Source: Candidatus Nanosynbacter colneyensis
GTDB lineage: Bacteria; Patescibacteriota; Saccharimonadia; Saccharimonadales; Saccharimonadaceae
NCBI GenBank assembly: GCA_024330325.1
Contig: JANDWE010000042.1
Location: 1-10,028, forward strand
Length of the DNA stretch: 10,028 nucleotides
Direction of reading: 5' to 3'
This document shows positions 5,115 to 10,028 of the stretch, one piece after another; the stretch's first letter is position 1, and each line of letters opens with the position of its first letter. A program made the translations under genes and the position numbers. Below the pieces are notes generated by a model. It did no database searches and had not been told where the DNA came from. It saw only the letters and a list, made by a program, of their open reading frames with translations.

Positions 5115-7064
5115 TCTTCATATCAGCCCACGGGCGACCAGCCGCGAGCAATTGCTCAGTTGGTCGACGGTTTGGAAAAAGGTCAGCGCGAGCAAACTTT
5201 ATTAGGTGTGACTGGTTCAGGGAAGACATTTACGATGGCGAATATTATCGCTAAGCGCAATGTGCCGACGCTGGTTTTGGCTCACAATAAGACTTTGGCG
5301 GCGCAGCTTTTTTCTGAGTTTAAGGAATTTTTTCCGGACAATGAAGTCCACTATTTTGTTAGCTATTTTGATTACTACCAGCCAGAGGCGTACATCGCTT
5401 CAAGCGACACCTATATCGAGAAAGATTCGAAAATTAACGACGAAATTGATCGACTTAGGCACGCTGCGACTTCTGCACTGCTTACGCGCCGCGACGTAAT
5501 TATCGTGGCGAGTGTGAGCTGTATTTACGGCATTGGTTCGCCAGAAACTTACGCTGATATGGCTATTAAATTAACCGTTGGCGAGCGCCGAGTTCAGGAC
5601 AAGTTTATTCGCCTATTGACCGACATTCAGTATAAGCGCAATGACATTGATTTTGCGCGCGGAACTTTTCGGGTGCGCGGTGATGTCGTGGATATTTTTC
5701 CGGCAGGTCAAGACACTGCGGTTCGCGTAGAATTCTTTGGCGATGAGATTGAACGGCTGACGAAGATTGATCCTTTGACTGGTGAAATTTTGGATCGACC
5801 AGATCAATTGACAATTTTCCCGTCCAGCCACTATTCGACGCCACGTGAGCGAATTGAAAAAGCGATTGTTGGAATTGAGAATGAGTTTAATCAGCGACTG
5901 AAATGGTTTGAGGATAATGGCAAGTTTTTAGAGGCGCAAAGGCTAAGTCAGCGTACCAAATATGATTTGGAGATGTTAAAGGAAACTGGTTTTGTGAAGG
6001 GAATTGAGAATTATTCGCGCTATTTGACCGACCGAGAGCCTGGCGAGCAGCCTGCGACTTTGATTGATTATTTTCCGGACGACTGGCTGCTTTTGGTTGA
6101 CGAATCGCACATGACATTGCCGCAAGTTCGGGGAATGTACAACGGTGATCGCGCCCGTAAGGAAGTTTTGGTTGAGCACGGTTTCCGTCTTCCGAGCGCA
6201 TTGGATAATCGCCCGCTTCGATTTGACGAGTTCAATCAGCATATTCATCAGGCAATTTACGTTTCTGCCACGCCGGGAGATTATGAGCTTTCTCATTCGC
6301 CAAAGCCAGCTGAGCAGCTTATTCGACCGACTGGGCTGCTTGATCCGCCGATTGAAGTTCGACCAACCGATGGACAGGTTGATGATTTGATGGAGGAAAT
6401 TCGCCAGACGATTGCGAAAGGTCATCGCGTATTGGTGACGACATTAACCAAGCGAATGGCGGAGGACTTGAGCGCTTATTTGACGGAAAACGGCGTGAAG
6501 ACGGCATATTTGCATAGCGAAATTGATACGCTGGAGCGTGGCGATATTCTGAAAGATTTGCGACTCGGAACGTATGATGTGCTGGTTGGAATTAATCTAT
6601 TGCGTGAAGGTCTGGACCTTCCGGAGGTCAGTTTGGTGGCAATTATGGACGCCGATAAGGAAGGTTTCTTGCGTAGTGAGCAGGCGCTAATTCAGACGAT
6701 TGGGCGAGCGGCGCGGCACGTTGATGGGCGAGTTATTATGTATGGCGACAATGTTACGGATAGTATGCGTCGAGCAATTGATGAAACGAATCGACGTCGA
6801 GCGATCCAGCAGAAATATAACGAAGAGCATAATATTACGCCGCAAACTATTCAGAAGAAAATTGACGATGGTTTGCGCTCGATTATTCCGCAAAAAGAAT
6901 CCGATAAAAAGCCAAAGCTCAACCTGAAGAAAATTCCAAAAGACGAATATCCAGCTTTGATTAAAGATATGACGGCTCAAATGGAACTGCATAGCGCTAA
7001 TTTGGAATTTGAAAAAGCGGCGGAGCTGCGTGATTTAATTGCAGAAATCCGTCATACGATGTAG
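5094..7064 (+). CDS. uvrB: Excinuclease ABC subunit B, UvrB
   Basis: The 656-residue protein is a full-length UvrB, the damage-verifying helicase-like ATPase that receives DNA from UvrA and recruits UvrC in nucleotide excision repair. Walker A is GVTGSGKT (38-45). The DNA-clamping beta-hairpin region is [20 protein letters not shown] (91-110). Walker B is the DESH box (336-339). The C-terminal helicase lobe has SATPGDYE (391-398), [12 protein letters not shown] (499-510) and QTIGRAARH (534-542). A UVR motif (about 617-652, ending [15 protein letters not shown]) should bind UvrC. The start is GTG at 5094: an in-frame TAA lies at 5082-5084, no other start codon lies between, and the next in-frame ATG would remove Walker A. 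The resulting N-terminus [19 protein letters not shown] fits the family. No LexA-type SOS box was recognised. The start codon sits in a hairpin and just after a -10-like box. Confidence 0.98.
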   Translation: MNKFRLSSSYQPTGDQPRAIAQLVDGLEKGQREQTLLGVTGSGKTFTMANIIAKRNVPTLVLAHNKTLAAQLFSEFKEFFPDNEVHYFVSYFDYYQPEAYIASSDTYIEKDSKINDEIDRLRHAATSALLTRRDVIIVASVSCIYGIGSPETYADMAIKLTVGERRVQDKFIRLLTDIQYKRNDIDFARGTFRVRGDVVDIFPAGQDTAVRVEFFGDEIERLTKIDPLTGEILDRPDQLTIFPSSHYSTPRERIEKAIVGIENEFNQRLKWFEDNGKFLEAQRLSQRTKYDLEMLKETGFVKGIENYSRYLTDREPGEQPATLIDYFPDDWLLLVDESHMTLPQVRGMYNGDRARKEVLVEHGFRLPSALDNRPLRFDEFNQHIHQAIYVSATPGDYELSHSPKPAEQLIRPTGLLDPPIEVRPTDGQVDDLMEEIRQTIAKGHRVLVTTLTKRMAEDLSAYLTENGVKTAYLHSEIDTLERGDILKDLRLGTYDVLVGINLLREGLDLPEVSLVAIMDADKEGFLRSEQALIQTIGRAARHVDGRVIMYGDNVTDSMRRAIDETNRRRAIQQKYNEEHNITPQTIQKKIDDGLRSIIPQKESDKKPKLNLKKIPKDEYPALIKDMTAQMELHSANLEFEKAAELRDLIAEIRHTM

Positions 7065-7067
7065 AAT
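7039..7067 (+). promoter_or_regulatory. Possible promoter at the uvrB 3' end
   Basis: TTGCAG (7039-7044) and TAGAAT (7062-7067) are 17 bases apart; the -10 box includes the uvrB stop codon. It would give the next gene a leader of about 20 bases with AGGAGG (7085-7090). Two mismatches in the -35 box and one in the -10 make it plausible rather than certain. Confidence 0.45.
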
Positions 7068-7094
7068 AAAAATATTATTAGATTAGGAGGGATT

Positions 7095-7886
7095 ATGGCA
7101 ACAAAAGAACAACCACAGCCAACAAACGTCGCGCAACCAGAAATGCCGATGCAACCAAATGCTTACCAAGCATATCCACAATACGCATATGAAGACCCAA
7201 ATAAGGGCAAAGCAAAGATGCTAACTTTGGAATACGCTTTAGCAATGGGTTCGGCAATTGTTTCAATCATGTTGCTGATTGACATCATAACCAAGGTGTT
7301 TGGTTTGTGGACGAATTCAACATCAATGTTATTAAGAAGTGTTGGCGGATTTTTCGCCCCATCGATGGTAACTCAGGGAACGGGAATTATTGCGGCGTCA
7401 GTATTTGCTGTGCTTTTGGCTGTATTGTCACTAGTTCTATTCTCTCGCGTATCAAAAGCCGTTCCAGAGCGTGAAGGATACACAAAGCGAACAGCTTACA
7501 AATTAGTAACTTACGGCGGTTTGGCTGTTTTGATCATTCCAGCTGTCGACTTGGTTGCTCGATTAGTAAGTATTTTGATCAACTCATTGCTATTTATCGG
7601 CGTTGGTGACGGCGGCGAATTCTATAAGAGTTTGTACTTGGGTGAATTCTTGCCATACGCATTAGCTCTTGCAATTGTTGCTACTAGCGCCTACTTCATT
7701 TGTCAAATTGTCAAGGGACGCAACATGTCAAAGGCTTTGTCTTTGATGTTGATTGTGGCTTCTTCTGTCGTACTATTGACTGGCGCTATCACAATTGCTG
7801 TTAAAGCGCACGACACGGGCAGCTCAGCAAAGACTATTCCATCAGACTACAGTCGCTACAAGAACTACCAAGATTACTCAATGTAA
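7095..7886 (+). CDS. Hypothetical multi-pass membrane protein with Pro/Gln/Tyr-rich N-terminus
   Basis: I cannot name this 263-residue protein. Residues 1-38 form a disordered-looking tail rich in Pro, Gln, Ala and Tyr (for example MPMQPNAYQAYPQYAYEDP). About five membrane helices follow, near 46-71, 97-119, 137-170 (long, may be two), 186-206 and 213-236. A polar tail ends in a tyrosine-rich stretch, SDYSRYKNYQDYSM. The basic loop between helices 2 and 3 contains SKAVPEREGYTKR (120-132). No transporter or enzyme signature is evident. The start follows GGAGG (7086-7090) by four bases. Codon choice is markedly biased: 11 of 12 prolines use CCA and 13 of 16 tyrosines use TAC, unlike the mixed use in gatA, which fits high expression. 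A clear intrinsic terminator closes the gene. It is likely an abundant membrane protein of the lineage. Confidence 0.85.
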   Translation: MATKEQPQPTNVAQPEMPMQPNAYQAYPQYAYEDPNKGKAKMLTLEYALAMGSAIVSIMLLIDIITKVFGLWTNSTSMLLRSVGGFFAPSMVTQGTGIIAASVFAVLLAVLSLVLFSRVSKAVPEREGYTKRTAYKLVTYGGLAVLIIPAVDLVARLVSILINSLLFIGVGDGGEFYKSLYLGEFLPYALALAIVATSAYFICQIVKGRNMSKALSLMLIVASSVVLLTGAITIAVKAHDTGSSAKTIPSDYSRYKNYQDYSM

Positions 7887-7902
7887 TAAAACCTGGAAAA
7901 AT

Positions 7903-7934
7903 AAAGTCGCTCACTTTGATGGGCGGCTTTTTTT
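7903..7934 (+). terminator. Intrinsic terminator after the membrane protein gene
   Basis: AAAGTCGCTC (7903-7912) pairs fully with GGGCGGCTTT (7921-7930), with two G-U pairs, across an 8-base loop. A run of seven T's (7928-7934) follows. This is a classic Rho-independent terminator on the plus strand, ending the transcript of the gene that stops at 7886. Confidence 0.88.
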
Positions 7935-7945
7935 AGTGGTATAAT
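7916..7945 (+). promoter_or_regulatory. Promoter of gatCA, predicted to give a leaderless gatC mRNA
   Basis: A perfect TATAAT (7940-7945) is preceded at 18 bases by TTGATG (7916-7921), which lies in the loop and first stem base of the upstream terminator. The gatC ATG begins at 7952, six bases after the -10 box, so the expected transcription start coincides with the start codon. No Shine-Dalgarno sequence lies in the intervening bases. Confidence 0.7.
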
Positions 7946-7951
7946 ATTGAT

Positions 7952-8239
7952 ATGATAACTATTTCTACCAGCGATATTCAGCACTTGGCGAGTTTGAGTA
8001 GTCTGGCATTGACTGATGACGAAACCGACGGACTGCGCCAAGATTTGGAAAATATAATTGGCTATATTGAGCAGTTGGGTGAGCTTGATGTATCGGGTGT
8101 TGAGCCGACTTATCAAGTTACGGGACTGAGCAATGTCTGGCGCGAAGATGAAGTTCAGGCGGGGATTCCTGTTGAGGAGTTGCTCGATTTGGCGCCAGAA
8201 AAACAGAATAATCAAGTGAAAGTTCCGCAGGTATTGTAA
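7952..8239 (+). CDS. gatC: Glutamyl/aspartyl-tRNA amidotransferase subunit C
   Basis: The 95-residue product has the GatC pattern: an N-terminal helix DIQHLASLSSLALTDDE (8-24), a second helix DLENIIGYIEQLGELD (31-46), the conserved GVEPTY turn (49-54), a WREDEV element (63-68), and a C-terminal KVPQVL. GatC wraps around GatA and GatB and stabilises the cytoplasmic GatCAB complex, which converts Glu-tRNA(Gln) to Gln-tRNA(Gln) and, in many bacteria, Asp-tRNA(Asn) to Asn-tRNA(Asn). Length is normal. The ATG at 7952 is the natural family start even though no ribosome binding site precedes it; its promoter position suggests a leaderless message. The TAA stop overlaps the gatA ATG by one base (TAATG). 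Confidence 0.93.
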   Translation: MITISTSDIQHLASLSSLALTDDETDGLRQDLENIIGYIEQLGELDVSGVEPTYQVTGLSNVWREDEVQAGIPVEELLDLAPEKQNNQVKVPQVL

Positions 8240-9609
8240 TGAGTAAGATTAGTGATTTTATCGGCAAGAGCGCGGTCGAGAACGTAAAAGAAGCGTTGCG
8301 ACGAGCGCGTGAAATTGAGGAATATAATGCGCTGCTTAGCTTGACGGAAGAGCGTGCACTGGAGCGAGCAGAAAAGGTTGATGCTGGCGAGATTTCTGGA
8401 CGATTGGCGGGTGTGCCATTTGTTGTGAAGGACAATTTTTTGGCGTTTGGTGCGCCAACGACTGCCGCTTCAAAAATGCTAGAAAACTTTAATGCGCCAC
8501 TACAGGCGACGGCTGTTGAGAAATTGGAAGCGGAAGGTGCGATCTGCATCGGTAAGGCGAATTTGGACGCTTTTGCGCACGGCGGTTCGACGGAAAACTC
8601 GGCATTTGGCCCAACTAAGAACGCTGCGGATGAAACGCGAGTTGCTGGTGGATCATCTGGTGGATCGGCGGTAGTTACGGCGCTTGACGTGGTTCCGTTT
8701 GCGCTTGGTACGGATACTGGCGGTTCGATTCGTCAGCCAGCCAGCTTTAATGGCGTAGTTGGAATTAAGCCGACTTACGGAGCGGTTAGTCGTTATGGTG
8801 TAGTGGCGATGGCATCAAGTACGGACACGATCGGTTGTTTCGCTACAAATGCTGAAGATGCTGATTTGGTGATGGAAATTATGGCTGGTCGCGATGATAA
8901 AGATATGACAACTTTGCCTGTTTTCTGGAATAATCAGCCAGAATTTGCAAAGAAAAAAATAGGTCTAGTCAAGCAGTGTATGACTGATGACGTGGACGCG
9001 GAAGTTCGCCAAAAAACGCTTGATTATGCAGAGAAGTTGAAGCAGCTTGGCTACGAAATTGAAGAAGTAGATTTGAGTATGATGCAGCATTCCCTGGCGA
9101 TGTATTACATAATTGTGCCGGCGGAATTGTCCTCAAATTTGGCGCGATATGACGGCGTGCGATATGGTCATCGAGCGACGGAAGTGAAGACTTTGGCGGA
9201 ACTTTACGGTCGTAGTCGAAATGAAGGATTTATGACTGAGAATAAACGACGAATTATGATAGGAAGTTTTGTATTGTCAAGCGGATTCTTTGATGCTTAC
9301 TATATGCAAGCTCAAAAAGCCAGGACATTGTTGATTGACGAATTTAAGAAGTTATTTACCGAATATGACGCGCTATTGATGCCGGTTGCGCCGACTCCTG
9401 CGTTTAAGATTGGGGAGAATGCTAGCGATCCGATAAAAATGTATTTGGCGGACATTATGACTGTGCCAGCAAGTTTGGCTGGACTTCCTGCAGTTGCCGC
9501 GCCAGCTGGAAATAGTGATGAAGGTTTGCCAATTGGCGTGCAGCTTATTGGCGATTACAAGTCGGACAAGAACTTGCTGAAGCTGGTTTCGGAAGTGGAG
9601 AAGATTTGA
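8239..9609 (+). CDS. gatA: Glutamyl/aspartyl-tRNA amidotransferase subunit A
   Basis: This 456-residue protein is the glutaminase subunit of GatCAB, an amidase-signature enzyme that releases ammonia from glutamine for transamidation on GatB. The Ser-cisSer-Lys triad is intact: Lys64 in FVVKDN, cis-Ser139 in GGSSGGSA (137-144) and nucleophile Ser163 in DTGGSIRQPASF (159-170). The 99-residue Lys-to-Ser and 24-residue Ser-to-Ser spacings match the family. Later landmarks are KPTYGAVSRYG (177-187) and GLPIGVQLIGD near the end. The protein ends about 20-30 residues earlier than typical GatA, lacking most of the usual final helix and tail. The ATG at 8239 overlaps the gatC stop; with only a weak AGG upstream, coupling to gatC translation is likely. 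The TGA stop overlaps the next gene's ATG. gatB is not in the window. Confidence 0.97.
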   Translation: MSKISDFIGKSAVENVKEALRRAREIEEYNALLSLTEERALERAEKVDAGEISGRLAGVPFVVKDNFLAFGAPTTAASKMLENFNAPLQATAVEKLEAEGAICIGKANLDAFAHGGSTENSAFGPTKNAADETRVAGGSSGGSAVVTALDVVPFALGTDTGGSIRQPASFNGVVGIKPTYGAVSRYGVVAMASSTDTIGCFATNAEDADLVMEIMAGRDDKDMTTLPVFWNNQPEFAKKKIGLVKQCMTDDVDAEVRQKTLDYAEKLKQLGYEIEEVDLSMMQHSLAMYYIIVPAELSSNLARYDGVRYGHRATEVKTLAELYGRSRNEGFMTENKRRIMIGSFVLSSGFFDAYYMQAQKARTLLIDEFKKLFTEYDALLMPVAPTPAFKIGENASDPIKMYLADIMTVPASLAGLPAVAAPAGNSDEGLPIGVQLIGDYKSDKNLLKLVSEVEKI

Positions 9610-10028
9610 TGGACGGATTGATAGTCGCGATAGTTGTTGCGGCGTTGATTATCGGCGCCTTGCTGATGATTTTCATTCAATTGACTTCTCGTGGTCACGG
9701 TCAAATTGACAAGGAAATGTATCAGAGGGTTTGGCGGCAAATTTTGCGCAATGTCGAAACCAGAAAATCGGAAAGTATGCAGATGGCGATAATGAAAGCG
9801 GACAAGTTGCTAGACAAAGCTATGCGCGACTGTGGCGTGGCTGGCGAAACGATGGGCGAACGTATGAAATCTCGCAAGGGATATTGGAGCGATGAAAATG
9901 GGCTTTGGGCGGCGCATAAATTGCGTAATCAAATTGCCCACGAAACCAGCGTAACAGTAACGGCACAGAGTTTTCGTCGAGCTATGGCGAGTTTTGAACA
10001 GGCATTAAAAGATTTGGGAGCATTATAA
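9609..10028 (+). CDS. Membrane-anchored HEPN-like protein of unknown function
   Basis: The 139-residue product has one N-terminal membrane helix (about residues 3-25) and a mostly helical cytoplasmic domain (about 30-139). The latter contains a helix MQMAIMKADKLLDKAMRDCG (57-76), then GETMGERM (79-86), then WAAHKLRNQIAHE (100-112), and a final helix SFRRAMASFEQALKDLGAL. The arrangement resembles HEPN-type four-helix domains, and R106-N107-x3-H111 fits the R-x4-H motif of HEPN ribonucleases. I recall similar single-helix proteins in other Candidate Phyla Radiation genomes, without assigned function. ATG at 9609 overlaps the gatA stop as TGATG, matching the junction style elsewhere in the window. 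A TTG at 9606 is an alternative that adds one residue. TGGAG (9596-9600) is the ribosome site. RNase activity is unproven; the motif could be structural. Confidence 0.8.
   Translation: MDGLIVAIVVAALIIGALLMIFIQLTSRGHGQIDKEMYQRVWRQILRNVETRKSESMQMAIMKADKLLDKAMRDCGVAGETMGERMKSRKGYWSDENGLWAAHKLRNQIAHETSVTVTAQSFRRAMASFEQALKDLGAL

Noticed and set aside
5976..6425. A 149-codon minus-strand open frame inside uvrB
   Set aside because: It is antisense to conserved UvrB motifs and has no independent start signal or recognisable product.
8118..8549. A 143-codon minus-strand open frame across gatC and gatA
   Set aside because: It is antisense to two well-supported genes; the alanine- and serine-rich product looks like shadow coding.
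1..10028. CRISPR array, tRNA or rRNA gene, insertion sequence, prophage or a defence island
   Set aside because: No spaced repeats, cloverleaf, transposase, integrase, terminal repeats or phage genes were seen, and coding covers nearly the whole window. The HEPN-like gene alone does not make a defence system.

Overview
The window is a gene-dense bacterial chromosome segment with short intergenic gaps and frequent 1- to 4-base start/stop overlaps. Gene content and style suggest a Candidate Phyla Radiation bacterium, most likely Candidatus Saccharibacteria (TM7). The supporting signs are a transketolase split into two subunits, a class II aldolase next to a PfkB-type sugar kinase, gatCA followed by a single-helix membrane protein with an RNxxAHE motif, and small lineage-type membrane proteins. 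TGA serves as a stop codon (280-282, 9607-9609), which argues against the TGA=Gly code of Gracilibacteria and SR1. The taxonomic call is an inference from remembered family patterns, not from a search.

Layout. Positions 1-1241 hold the end of the transketolase N-terminal subunit gene and the whole C-terminal subunit gene, overlapping by ATGA. Positions 1245-1300 hold a compact regulatory junction: a GC-rich stem-loop whose 3' arm carries a -35 box, then a perfect palindrome that contains the TATAAT of a strong promoter. Positions 1322-3674 form an operon of class II fructose-bisphosphate aldolase, PfkB sugar kinase and an unknown protein, each joined to the next by TAATG. This operon meets a minus-strand LOG-family gene (3675-4343) with the two stop codons directly abutting. 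A 123-base divergent spacer carries back-to-back promoters for the LOG gene and for a single-pass membrane or secreted protein (4467-5066). Next come uvrB (5094-7064), a five-helix membrane protein of unknown function (7095-7886), an intrinsic terminator, and gatC-gatA plus a membrane-anchored HEPN-like protein (7952-10028).

Functionally, transketolase, aldolase and the PfkB kinase belong to central sugar-phosphate metabolism (non-oxidative pentose phosphate pathway and glycolysis). UvrB is nucleotide excision repair. GatC and GatA are two of the three subunits of the amidotransferase that makes Gln-tRNA(Gln) and/or Asn-tRNA(Asn); gatB is not in the window.

Most of the region is ordinary housekeeping. 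The points worth a second look are: gatC and uvrB, whose start codons each lie exactly six bases after a -10 box with no usable leader (predicted leaderless mRNAs); an 11-bp hairpin that buries the uvrB start codon only in longer read-through transcripts; the promoter-centred palindrome before the aldolase gene; promoters nested in terminator-like hairpins; and the membrane-tethered protein with an intact HEPN-type R-x4-H motif coupled to gatA. No tRNA, rRNA, CRISPR array, insertion sequence or prophage was seen, and no gene-free stretch exceeds 123 bases.
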